From the NCBI GenBank assembly GCA_030602675.1, contig JAUVZH010000041.1, forward strand, positions 1 to 11,642: a DNA stretch of 11,642 bases. The letters are read 5' to 3'. Position numbers and translations under genes: made by a program. Shown one piece after another: positions 1 to 7,435 of this stretch. How positions within the stretch are numbered: the stretch's first letter is position 1; each line of letters starts with the position of its first letter. The notes beneath the pieces are model-generated. The model made no database searches and had not been told where the DNA came from. It saw only the letters and a program-made list of their open reading frames with translations. This DNA is from Candidatus Heimdallarchaeota archaeon. Lineage in GTDB: Archaea > Asgardarchaeota > Heimdallarchaeia > JABLTI01.

Positions 1-1848
1 ACTTCACCTTATATTACTCTAAAATTCATTAATAATGAATCAAAAATTAATCTTGAAACAGCTTTAAGATTTAATATTGAAGATCTATCCAACAATACAG
101 TAGATCACATAACAATCGAATGGAATCTTGATGCTGGTCCAAGCATAAAAGATGAATCTGACTTTACAGTTTATCTACTAGGATTATATTTAACACACAC
201 AGAAGCTACTTTAACTATTTATTCTCGTGATGTAGTAGGTAATGAACGTACACATATCTATCTGTTCTATTTGGATTTTGAAGCTCCTATTTATGATCTA
301 GTTGGATTAACAAACAACACTTATGTTAGAGGAAATTCAACTATTGATTTTAATGTCATATCGACTGATTTATCATCATTTTATTATAGTTGGGATAGTA
401 ATCCTGATTTAACTTCATTAAATGACCCTTGGGATTTATTTGTTCCATTAGATGATGGAATTCATAAGCTCTACATTTTCCTTGAAGATGACACTGGTGG
501 AGGTCTATATACAAACTCAATCGAAGCAAATTATGTTTTTATTGTTGACGATTTATCAATTGATTATATAACGCCGAATGATTTTGTTGATAATTACAAT
601 CATACTATGCTTTATGGTGAGAATTTCACTATTATTGTCAATATTACAGATCGATGGACAAACGATGAAATTGAAAATATGTCATTTGCTATAATTAAGG
701 AAGATGCTTTACTGAATCTATCAGTAAACGTTAGAAATGTCACAAATACAGAATATATTATTACTATATTTGGAACTAATGTTACAAATGATCAACTAAC
801 TGCTATCGAAATACATTTCTGGCAAACAATAGAGAATAACCATTCTATTTCTGTAAATCTTAGGGTTGACAAACTTGATGGTTATATTGTTATTCTGAGT
901 ATAAGTGAAACAATTATTTTTGGTGAGAATTTCACTATGACTCTACAATTATTCGATAATAGCAATGATAGCTCACAAGAAATTCTTTACATAAGTGTTG
1001 ACGGTAATGATCAAGACATATTCTATACTTGCATTGATGAAGCAAATCAAATTTACCAGATTACCTTTAACACAAGATTCTTTGTAGAAGAGGAAGGAGA
1101 ACATTCATTTACCGTTCATGTCGAAGCTAATTTCTATAGTAGCACTATTAACAGTGATGTCCTTCAGGTTGTAGTTCCATCTGGATTATCTTTACAATGG
1201 TTAATCATTATAATTGCCTCAGCAGTTCTGTTTTCATTGGTCATGGGTTTTGTTATTTATAGAGTTGTTAGAGCAAGACCTTTTGAAGAACTAATGAGTA
1301 ATGTTACTGAAGAAGACATCAAAGCAAATATGGAAACAATGTCACCAGGTGTAATATTATCTATTTTCGACCAAAAGAAAGGACCAATTCCTCTAGTGGG
1401 AGATCATGCTCTTGATTCACCATTATACAATCATAGAATGCGTATAGGTGTTGAAAACTTCTTACTAAAAATTTCAGATCAAGCATATTCATCATTAGGA
1501 TTCGAAGAACATGATGAAAGGCGAAGAATTGGGTCTATTAACCTACCTACTGAAGATATAGTTGCTTTCATTCATGGTATTCAGCTAGCTAATCCTGCTA
1601 TGCGAGGAGGATTTGAGAATCTCTCGTTAATTGTTCTTGCAGATAAAGAGGTTGGTGGTTTTCTTTTAGCTAATCAGGAATTCTTATATCTTGAAATTGA
1701 CGAATTAAAAGATGCTTTACAAGATAAGAAACCTTTACCTGAAATTAAAGTCTTACTAACTAAAATACGAGAACGTTCTGTAATCATAATGACTGCAGCT
1801 CAAAAGAATGCTAAAAAAGATAAAAATAGCAAAGTAGAATACCAATAA
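1..1848 (+). CDS. Surface membrane protein, sequon-rich beta ectodomain + TM + cytoplasmic longin-like domain (5'-partial)
   Basis: The frame is open from base 1, so the gene starts left of the window; the TTG at 271 is internal, not a real start. The visible part is 615 residues. Residues 1 to about 395 are beta-rich, Ig/cadherin-like in texture, with 14 N-x-S/T sequons, which suggests an N-glycosylated exterior. Two modules about 102 residues apart repeat the motif GENFT (near residues 206 and 308). One hydrophobic helix lies at about 398-420, followed by basic residues (YRVVRARPF), so the C-terminus is cytoplasmic. The last 180 or so residues start with a 'GVILSIFDQKKGPIPL' strand pair and continue with alternating strands and helices; this resembles a longin-like fold, but I cannot confirm that. 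It is probably a receptor or adhesin with an inward regulatory domain. The Rag-like GTPase 93 bases downstream on the same strand is a plausible partner (inference). The ligand is unknown. Confidence 0.82.
   Translation, partial: TSPYITLKFINNESKINLETALRFNIEDLSNNTVDHITIEWNLDAGPSIKDESDFTVYLLGLYLTHTEATLTIYSRDVVGNERTHIYLFYLDFEAPIYDLVGLTNNTYVRGNSTIDFNVISTDLSSFYYSWDSNPDLTSLNDPWDLFVPLDDGIHKLYIFLEDDTGGGLYTNSIEANYVFIVDDLSIDYITPNDFVDNYNHTMLYGENFTIIVNITDRWTNDEIENMSFAIIKEDALLNLSVNVRNVTNTEYIITIFGTNVTNDQLTAIEIHFWQTIENNHSISVNLRVDKLDGYIVILSISETIIFGENFTMTLQLFDNSNDSSQEILYISVDGNDQDIFYTCIDEANQIYQITFNTRFFVEEEGEHSFTVHVEANFYSSTINSDVLQVVVPSGLSLQWLIIIIASAVLFSLVMGFVIYRVVRARPFEELMSNVTEEDIKANMETMSPGVILSIFDQKKGPIPLVGDHALDSPLYNHRMRIGVENFLLKISDQAYSSLGFEEHDERRRIGSINLPTEDIVAFIHGIQLANPAMRGGFENLSLIVLADKEVGGFLLANQEFLYLEIDELKDALQDKKPLPEIKVLLTKIRERSVIIMTAAQKNAKKDKNSKVEYQ
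615..938 (+). repeat. Intragenic module duplication in the ectodomain
   Basis: An 18-base identical segment (tggtgagaatttcactat) occurs at 615-632 and 921-938, exactly 306 bases (102 codons) apart and in the same frame. It encodes GENFT at the start of a beta-rich module each time. The surrounding protein is only loosely similar, so this marks tandem Ig-like domains that arose by duplication rather than a recent DNA repeat. Confidence 0.5.
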
Positions 1849-1894
1849 ATCATTCTGTTGCATAAATAGTAATATTGATATGATAACGATAATC

Positions 1895-1936
1895 TTAAAT
1901 GCCTTGAAGCAAACCCAATGCAAATATTCCAGTGAT
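1895..1936 (+). promoter_or_regulatory. Possible promoter and Shine-Dalgarno of the first GTPase gene
   Basis: In the 93-base gap before the gene there is a weak TATA-like ttaaat at 1895-1900. The sequence gtgat at 1932-1936, five bases before the ATG, matches part of the archaeal anti-SD complement GGAGGTGATC. The gap makes separate transcription from the upstream membrane protein possible, but read-through is equally likely. Confidence 0.28.
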
Positions 1937-1941
1937 GATAC

Positions 1942-3666
1942 ATGTCCTACCTATTCGATGAACTCAAAACCAAAGATGGAGAAGCTAAAGTAGAAGATAA
2001 AATACTACTTATGGGTCTCCAACAAGCTGGAAAAACAGCTATCAAAGATGTAGTATTCTTTGGTAAAGAACCTGGTGAAGTCGAAGACTACATGGCTACT
2101 ATTCATTATGAACGGCAATATATTGATGATGAAAAAGAGAGTCTAATAATTGATTCTGGCGGACAAGAAGCTTACTGGAATGAAGCTGTTACACAATTCC
2201 GTCATTTGGTTTTTTCAAATGTAAAGTTGTTACTTTGGATTGTAGATATGACTCGACCAGATCTTTTTGAGGAATCTGAAAGAAGGTTTAGTTTTACAAT
2301 CCGTCAATTTAAAAAAGAGAATCCAAAAGGAAAAATTACTGTTCTTTGTCATAAAGTGGATTTAGTCCCACCAGAAGAACTTATTACATTATTGGATCAT
2401 GTTAAAGATAATTTAGATGAACCAAAATACAAAATACAATTCGAACCTTCTAGTATATATTATCCTGATAGTTTGAAAGAATTAATTTTTACATCAATGA
2501 AAAACGCAAAGATGAATGTTAAGCGTTTTGAGCTAATTACAAATCTTGGAAAGAAGATTGAGGAAAGTGAAGAGTTCAAAAGCTATATTATGGACAACAA
2601 AGAAGATCCAAGAATTCTTCAACTTATGGAATTCCTAAATCCTACTTCAGTAACCACTCTACCAACGTTTGGAAAAGCTAGTGTTCAGTTTGATCTTTCT
2701 GAGTATGATATAATCGAATTAGTTCTTATCAATAAAGAAACAAACTCTCCAGTTATTGGTACTGCTTCTCAAGGTTCTGTAAGCATAGAAACTACTATGG
2801 ACTACATATTGGCTCTACAAGAATTCAAAGAAATAATAAAAGAGAGAAAAATTGATGAAGATTCTACTATTTCAGTTATAACTTCTTCCAATAAGAAAGT
2901 CTATGGTATGCTTGTCAATTTAGAGACTAATTTTCTATTAATAACTTCATTTTCACCAATTTCTGAAGAAAAAACAAAAACACTTTTTGGTCTTATTCGT
3001 GAATTTTCAAAGAGCATTGATATTCCAACTAAAATTGATGAAGTTATTCCAGAAGTATCAACAATTAAACCAGTTGAAGTAACTCCTCCAACTACTAAGG
3101 TAACTCCAAAAATACCTAAGGAGGTTGTAAAAGTACCTGAAGTTATTCAACCTTCAAAAGAAGTGGTTGCTGATGGAGAGGTTGCTGAAGAAAAGAGTAT
3201 GTTTTCATTTGTTAATCAATTAAAGGATAATTTGAAGACCCAATCTGATGAAGAAGTTATCTTGGAAGAAGAACCTACAGATGAGACTATACAAGAAGAG
3301 GTTATTGTTCCAACATCGGAAAAGGAAATTGAACTAGAAGATATTCAAGTACCCCCTGAGCCTATTATTGAACCTACTTTTGTGGAAGAAACAGCAGAAG
3401 AAGTAATTGAAGCACCTGTTGAAGAAATTGTTGAATTAACTGAAGAACCTATCCCTGAAGAAGCAATTATAGAAGAACCAGTTGAAGTGCAACCAGAACC
3501 CGAACCAACCAAACCCAAGCCTAGCTTTGTCTCAAGACTAAAAGCAGAAAGCAGACGTTACAAAATCAAACAAATTCAAATGGAAGCTGAAAAACTCAAT
3601 TTCTCAGAGAGTGACCTCAAAGAATTAGCAAAATTCTTAACCAAAGATAATTCTTCTGAAAAATAA
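1942..3666 (+). CDS. Rag/Gtr-type small GTPase with roadblock/longin-like domain and acidic tail
   Basis: 574 residues. The G domain (about 18-195) has the P-loop GLQQAGKT at 25-32, switch-I candidate T53, G3 DSGGQ at 71-75 and G4 HKVD at 137-140. The GGQ form of G3 and HKxD in place of NKxD are typical of Rag/Gtr GTPases, and the catalytic-type Gln75 is present. Residues about 240-355 form an alpha/beta domain in the place where Rag proteins have their roadblock dimerisation domain. Residues about 365-525 are a Glu/Pro/Ile/Val-rich, probably disordered stretch bracketed by two similar motifs, SFVNQLK (about 422) and SFVSRLK (about 529). The protein ends in a basic then mixed amphipathic helix. 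It probably acts as a nucleotide-dependent switch at the inner membrane face; the partner is unknown but could be the convergent GTPase or the upstream receptor (inference). The ATG at 1942 is supported by an SD-like gtgat. The tail makes it much longer than typical Rag proteins (about 310-400 residues). Confidence 0.87.
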   Translation: MSYLFDELKTKDGEAKVEDKILLMGLQQAGKTAIKDVVFFGKEPGEVEDYMATIHYERQYIDDEKESLIIDSGGQEAYWNEAVTQFRHLVFSNVKLLLWIVDMTRPDLFEESERRFSFTIRQFKKENPKGKITVLCHKVDLVPPEELITLLDHVKDNLDEPKYKIQFEPSSIYYPDSLKELIFTSMKNAKMNVKRFELITNLGKKIEESEEFKSYIMDNKEDPRILQLMEFLNPTSVTTLPTFGKASVQFDLSEYDIIELVLINKETNSPVIGTASQGSVSIETTMDYILALQEFKEIIKERKIDEDSTISVITSSNKKVYGMLVNLETNFLLITSFSPISEEKTKTLFGLIREFSKSIDIPTKIDEVIPEVSTIKPVEVTPPTTKVTPKIPKEVVKVPEVIQPSKEVVADGEVAEEKSMFSFVNQLKDNLKTQSDEEVILEEEPTDETIQEEVIVPTSEKEIELEDIQVPPEPIIEPTFVEETAEEVIEAPVEEIVELTEEPIPEEAIIEEPVEVQPEPEPTKPKPSFVSRLKAESRRYKIKQIQMEAEKLNFSESDLKELAKFLTKDNSSEK

Positions 3667-3683
3667 GAAACAAAAGAAGAAGT

Positions 3684-3708
3684 AAAGTAGATTATACTGA
3701 TCTACTTT
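3684..3708. terminator. Bidirectional terminator hairpin between convergent GTPase genes
   Basis: A perfect 9-base inverted repeat (aaagtagat / atctacttt) with a 7-base loop sits in the 25-base convergent gap. It continues into the end of the minus-strand gene, whose stop codon (3692-3694) lies at the stem-loop junction. T/C-rich sequence follows on both strands. It is suitable for ending transcription from both sides. Confidence 0.5.
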
Positions 3709-4912
3709 TCTCGTATCGTCTATATTCTAAATTAGCATCTAAAATAACTGGTATTTCTCTTATACCCTCAACACATTCATGAACAGGATAAATTTCAACT
3801 GTTGTAGCACCAAATCCTGCGGTAACTTTAATACCTCTATCTATTTGTTCTGAGTTTTCTAAAGCGACATCCAAAACAGATTTTTGTATTTGTTTTCCGC
3901 AGACATCACATTTAACACCAATTTTGGTATCAAACTTGATTTCTAGATTATCTACATTTTTCACTTTATTCGATTTTAGATAATGTGCTAATGTTCCTCT
4001 CATTTTGGCTTTTGCTTGTCCTAGCAATTCATCTGGTTGGAATAAGTTACTTATTTGTCCACATAATTGATCAAATGATTCTTGAGCAACTGGGAACGAT
4101 GCATCTTCAGGGAAAATAGTTGTAACTATTAAATCATCTTCAACTTCTTTCATAAAAACAACATGCTTTCCATAAGTGAAAATCGCTTGGTTTAGTAACA
4201 TTCCGGGAAAGTAAGCTTTTGCTAATTCATTTTTTAACCTTGAATAATTAACGCCTGAAACTACTTCAGGTTCAGAATACAAAACTAATCCCTGTGCAGT
4301 TGATAAAGCTAAAAATGATAGTTTATGACTACCTACAATACTTTTAATTTCAGTTGTTTTAGCATCATCCCTTGGATAAACAAAGGAGAGAACTTGTTGC
4401 ATTGCATCCCAAACAGTTTGGTCAAAAATAGAAGTACCATAGATACTAGCATTTTGATATTTTTCTAATTCAAATATATCGTCAATAGATTTGATCATTG
4501 CTTCTCTTTTATTTAAAGGAACAACATCCATTTTATGTGCGAATACATATATTCTTGCTGCAGAGCTCACTTCTTGTAAGCTTTTGAATGTTAAATCAAA
4601 ATAGTATTTCGATCGCATGATATTTGCTGCATCGGATATATCTACGACAAATATTACTGCTTTTACGTCAGTGAATGTTCTTTCTTTATACTGTTGAAAC
4701 ACTTCATTAAGATAGTTTGTTTGTCCACCGATATCAAAGAGATTTATACCACCACCTGCAAGGTTGAAGAGCTTCCTGTTTATCCTTACAGTAGCTGGAT
4801 TTAATGCAGTTGATTCAGGGGTAAATCCTTCAAAGATAACTTGACGTATAGAAGTTTTTCCAGATTGAGATAATCCTAGTACTACAACTTTCGATTCCAA
4901 TTGATCTGTCAT
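3692..4912 (-). CDS. Rag/Gtr-type small GTPase with roadblock-like domain and C-terminal Cys/His domain
   Basis: 406 residues. The G domain shows P-loop GLSQSGKT at 13-20, switch-I candidate T41 (PATV), G3 DIGGQ at 60-64 and G4 HKMD at 126-129. HKMD is the RagA-like form, and Gln64 is kept. Residues about 190-295 form an alpha/beta module (strand text such as LSFLALSTAQGLVLYSEPE) in the position of the Rag roadblock domain. The C-terminal 110 residues hold a CDVC pair (C335, C338) and an HEC motif (H378, C380), a possible zinc site of C-x2-C-x39-H-x-C type that standard Rag proteins lack. The protein converges with the other Rag-like GTPase, separated by 25 bases. The two could form a heterodimer like RagA/RagC, but both keep an intact GGQ, unlike RagC. 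The ATG is supported by ggtga four bases upstream and by a TATA-like box. Confidence 0.88.
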   Translation of the reverse strand: MTDQLESKVVVLGLSQSGKTSIRQVIFEGFTPESTALNPATVRINRKLFNLAGGGINLFDIGGQTNYLNEVFQQYKERTFTDVKAVIFVVDISDAANIMRSKYYFDLTFKSLQEVSSAARIYVFAHKMDVVPLNKREAMIKSIDDIFELEKYQNASIYGTSIFDQTVWDAMQQVLSFVYPRDDAKTTEIKSIVGSHKLSFLALSTAQGLVLYSEPEVVSGVNYSRLKNELAKAYFPGMLLNQAIFTYGKHVVFMKEVEDDLIVTTIFPEDASFPVAQESFDQLCGQISNLFQPDELLGQAKAKMRGTLAHYLKSNKVKNVDNLEIKFDTKIGVKCDVCGKQIQKSVLDVALENSEQIDRGIKVTAGFGATTVEIYPVHECVEGIREIPVILDANLEYRRYEKSRSV

Positions 4913-4916
4913 GTGT

Positions 4917-4968
4917 TCACCAGCAATTTCAGTAAGATTCTTTTCTAGAATATACTATTTTTATATTT
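4917..4968 (-). promoter_or_regulatory. Promoter and Shine-Dalgarno of the second GTPase gene
   Basis: Reading the minus strand, aaatataaaaa (4968-4958) is a good archaeal TATA box preceded by cc. Transcription would start near 4936. ggtga at 4921-4917 lies four bases before the ATG and matches the archaeal SD core. The short leader therefore carries an SD. Confidence 0.45.
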
Positions 4969-5039
4969 GGATTATGTCATTTTCATACACAAATGAAATT
5001 GTCATCTTTGAATCTGTATATTTTGACTAAGACCAACAG

Positions 5040-5047
5040 TTATATAG
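5040..5047 (+). promoter_or_regulatory. TATA box of surE; near-leaderless transcript predicted
   Basis: ttatatag at 5040-5047 is centred about 28 bases before the ATG at 5072. Archaeal initiation about 25-27 bases downstream of TATA would fall within a few bases of the start codon. No SD is visible, which fits leaderless translation. Confidence 0.5.
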
Positions 5048-5071
5048 AGTAGAATTTATGGTAAATTCATT

Positions 5072-5875
5072 ATGTCCTCCTCGAAAAAGAAAATTCTTCT
5101 CACATGTGATGATGGCATACATAGCAATGGTATGCTTGAGTTATACAGTCATTTATCTAAATTTGCTAATGTAACAATTATTACTCCACAAGGCCAACGA
5201 AGTGCTGAGAGCAAAGCAATAACTATTAACAAAATATTGCGTGTAGAAAAGGTCAATATTATAGATGGGATTAATGGATATTCCATTTCAGGGACATCAG
5301 CAGATGCAGTTATTTTTGGGTTAAATAGCTTAGAAGAAGGTCCTTTCGATTTAGTTGTTGCTGGTATTAATCAAGGACTTAACATTTCATCTCATATTGT
5401 ACTTACTTCAGGTACATGTGCTGCTGCATTTGAAGCTTCATTCTATAACGTTCCATCTATAGCATTTTCAATGGATGTTTCTCAAAAAAACTATTTTGTT
5501 ACACCAACTCGAGAGATTTTCAAAAATGCCGGTAAAATAGCCGCTTCAATAACAAAGAAGGTTCTAAACCTAACCTTTCCAGAAAAATTAGCCTTTATCA
5601 ATGTCAACTTTCCTTTAGATGCTAATGACGAAACACCTGTAGAATTGACTTCATTAGCTAATAAGTTCTTAATTTTCAAACCAGATTTAAGAAAAGATCC
5701 AAGGAACAATGATTACTATTTCTTGTGGGGGAATCCTGTGCAAGAAGCACCAAAAGGCAGTGATATAGAAGCTATATTGCACAGCAAAATTAGTGTTTCA
5801 CCTGTTACTGCAGATTTAAATCTTAATAACAATAAAGAATCAAATAACTTGCTAGATAAGTTAATAGAAAAATAA
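5072..5875 (+). CDS. surE: SurE-family 5'/3'-nucleotidase
   Basis: 267 residues, close to the family's usual 250-270. SurE is a metal-dependent phosphatase that removes the 5' or 3' phosphate from nucleoside monophosphates and is thought to help in nucleotide salvage and housecleaning. The N-terminal motif ILLTCDDGI contains metal ligands D13 and D14; S44 (QRSAES) and N100 (AGINQG) are the expected other ligands. The SGT segment (about 114-116) followed by Ala-rich sequence matches the conserved SGTxxAA block. Deviations: TCDDG where the family normally has TNDDG, and GTSADAV where GTPADCV is usual. The core fold and metal site look intact, so it should be active, possibly with shifted substrate preference. 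It is cytoplasmic, with no signal peptide. It has its own TATA box and converges with the serine hydrolase gene. The C-terminal 25 residues are Asn/Leu/Lys-rich and poorly conserved in appearance. Confidence 0.93.
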   Translation: MSSSKKKILLTCDDGIHSNGMLELYSHLSKFANVTIITPQGQRSAESKAITINKILRVEKVNIIDGINGYSISGTSADAVIFGLNSLEEGPFDLVVAGINQGLNISSHIVLTSGTCAAAFEASFYNVPSIAFSMDVSQKNYFVTPTREIFKNAGKIAASITKKVLNLTFPEKLAFINVNFPLDANDETPVELTSLANKFLIFKPDLRKDPRNNDYYFLWGNPVQEAPKGSDIEAILHSKISVSPVTADLNLNNNKESNNLLDKLIEK

Positions 5876-5884
5876 GAAAAAGAT

Positions 5885-5900
5885 TAAGGAAGAATCCTTA
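5885..5900. terminator. Bidirectional terminator hairpin between surE and the serine hydrolase
   Basis: taagga / tcctta form a 6-base stem with an agaa loop in the 22-base convergent gap. The stop codon of the minus-strand gene (5898-5900) is the end of the right arm. T/C-rich tracts follow on both strands (cttcttctctttcttc on plus; ctttttcttattttt on minus). Confidence 0.45.
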
Positions 5901-7310
5901 CTTCTTCTCTTTCTTCTTTGGTTTTAAAGTACCAATCTTGTGATATACACTTCGCTCAAAAACGAAATTAATTTTCCCTGTTTTAGCATCAACTTTGAAC
6001 TCACAAGGGTATTTTATTAATCCCATTGGAATCCAGAATTTATAATCCTTTTTCGAATCTGTTTTTGGTATTATGGGGAATGCTGGGCAATCTTGATCTT
6101 GATCTTTAAAGTAAAGTTGTTGACCATTTTTAATGATCTCTACTTTGTTTATTCCTTTGAAAGTTTGATATGTTCCCACTAATTGCCCTATCTTTGAATC
6201 AAGACGTAATGTTGGGTGATCTTCCAATGGATTTTTTCCAAGCAATGTAGCAAAAATGGCTTGAGTTATAATCCCACCTTGAGCCTGCCCAACATTACCT
6301 TCTATAACAACACCCATTTTTTTTGAAGGGATAAAGCCCATGTAAGCACTTGAAACTGCTGTAGAACCACCATGACCAATTACAGTTTCACCAAAAACAT
6401 CTTCAGTTATTGCTAAACCTAAACCATAATATGATTTGCCAAAAATACCTTGAGGTATATCAATCACAGGAGTAAACATCTGTTTTATTGAGCTTGACTT
6501 GACAATTTGTTTATCTTTGAATTTCCCTTCATTAAGAAACATAAGCATATAATTTTCCATTTCTTTTACAGATGAAATTAATCCTCCTGCAGCATGTATT
6601 AAATCATCAAATGGATGTATTGATTCTTTCAATTTGCCTTTTTCAGTTCCATAAGCAGTCATTCTATCTTCTTCTTTTTCAAATTCATCTCTTAGGTAAG
6701 TAGAACGATTCATCTCTAGTGGTTTCAAGATGTTTTCCTTAATGTATTTATGATACTTTTTACCTGAAATTGCTTCGATAACCATTCCAAGAAGAATAAA
6801 TCCGCCATTGAAATAGAAGTAATGTTTTTCTGGGTCAGTGAATACTTCTGTTTGAGCACTATTTGCATGTATCAAAAAATCGCTATCGCTACTCATTGGA
6901 ACATATGTTTCTTTTTCAGGAAAAGAATGTCTTAAAATTAAAACACTTGCTACTCCTAGATCAGGAATACCTGAAGAGTGTGACATTAGATGTTTAATAG
7001 TAATGGATTTTTCTTCATTTCCAAGTTTAAATGATATATGTTTGGAAACTGGATCATCTAGCTTTAATTTTCCTTGTTCTGCGAGTTGTAATAACGCTAA
7101 ACATGTAAATGATTTGTTTATTGAGCCAATACCATACAGTGTATCTGGTGTAGCAGGCAGATTACCTTGTAATGTTCTTGCTCCTATACCTTTAGTAAAA
7201 ATTGCTTTTCCTTTATTTACAACAGTTAAACTTAATCCTGGTATTTTCATCTGTTGCATTAAAGTAGTAATCATAATCTCTAATTTTTCCAAAGAATTGT
7301 TCTCAGTCAT
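5898..7310 (-). CDS. Class C beta-lactamase-type serine hydrolase (beta-lactamase/PBP-like superfamily), cytoplasmic
   Basis: 470 residues. All three active-site elements of the family are present: S63-I-N-K66 (SxxK nucleophile and general base), Y166-F-N168 (YxN) and H313-G-G315 (the K/HxG element). The SHSSGIPD block (110-117) is another family hallmark. The superfamily includes beta-lactamases, DD-peptidases, esterases and D-amino-acid peptidases; the true substrate cannot be read from sequence, and antibiotic resistance should not be assumed. Residues from about 365 form a beta-rich C-terminal domain, as often found appended to this family (lipocalin-like). No signal peptide or membrane helix is seen, so it should be cytoplasmic, which is unusual for the bacterial members. 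It ends in a Lys-rich tail (KPKKKEKK). The ATG at 7310 is supported by aggtg eight bases upstream. Archaea lack murein, so an esterase or peptidase role is more likely. Confidence 0.92.
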   Translation of the reverse strand: MTENNSLEKLEIMITTLMQQMKIPGLSLTVVNKGKAIFTKGIGARTLQGNLPATPDTLYGIGSINKSFTCLALLQLAEQGKLKLDDPVSKHISFKLGNEEKSITIKHLMSHSSGIPDLGVASVLILRHSFPEKETYVPMSSDSDFLIHANSAQTEVFTDPEKHYFYFNGGFILLGMVIEAISGKKYHKYIKENILKPLEMNRSTYLRDEFEKEEDRMTAYGTEKGKLKESIHPFDDLIHAAGGLISSVKEMENYMLMFLNEGKFKDKQIVKSSSIKQMFTPVIDIPQGIFGKSYYGLGLAITEDVFGETVIGHGGSTAVSSAYMGFIPSKKMGVVIEGNVGQAQGGIITQAIFATLLGKNPLEDHPTLRLDSKIGQLVGTYQTFKGINKVEIIKNGQQLYFKDQDQDCPAFPIIPKTDSKKDYKFWIPMGLIKYPCEFKVDAKTGKINFVFERSVYHKIGTLKPKKKEKK

Positions 7311-7318
7311 TTTTATTA

Positions 7319-7323
7319 CACCT
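7319..7323 (-). promoter_or_regulatory. Shine-Dalgarno of the serine hydrolase gene
   Basis: On the minus strand aggtg (7323-7319) lies eight bases before the ATG at 7310 and matches the archaeal SD consensus. It fixes this start over the downstream in-frame ATG codons. Confidence 0.5.
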
Positions 7324-7435
7324 AAGAATTATAGAAAGTAAAATGATATTTGTATTTTTTTGTAAATCTTTTCTAAAAAACTCACATTTGCAAATTGAAT
7401 AAAATTATTATAAGCTAAATTTACTGTTTGTATGC

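Noticed and set aside
271..273. TTG as the start of the first membrane protein
   Set aside because: The same frame is open and protein-like from base 1, with sequons and beta-domain text continuing upstream, so the gene is simply cut by the window edge.
5491..5709. A 72-codon minus-strand frame inside surE
   Set aside because: It lies wholly within the well-supported SurE coding region and its product resembles nothing I recognise.
5898..7310. Calling the serine hydrolase an antibiotic-resistance beta-lactamase
   Set aside because: The motifs define a broad superfamily; the cytoplasmic location and archaeal host argue against that role.
7003..7341. A 112-codon plus-strand frame opposite the start of the serine hydrolase
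   Set aside because: It is antisense to the catalytic SxxK region of a clearly real gene and has no family features.
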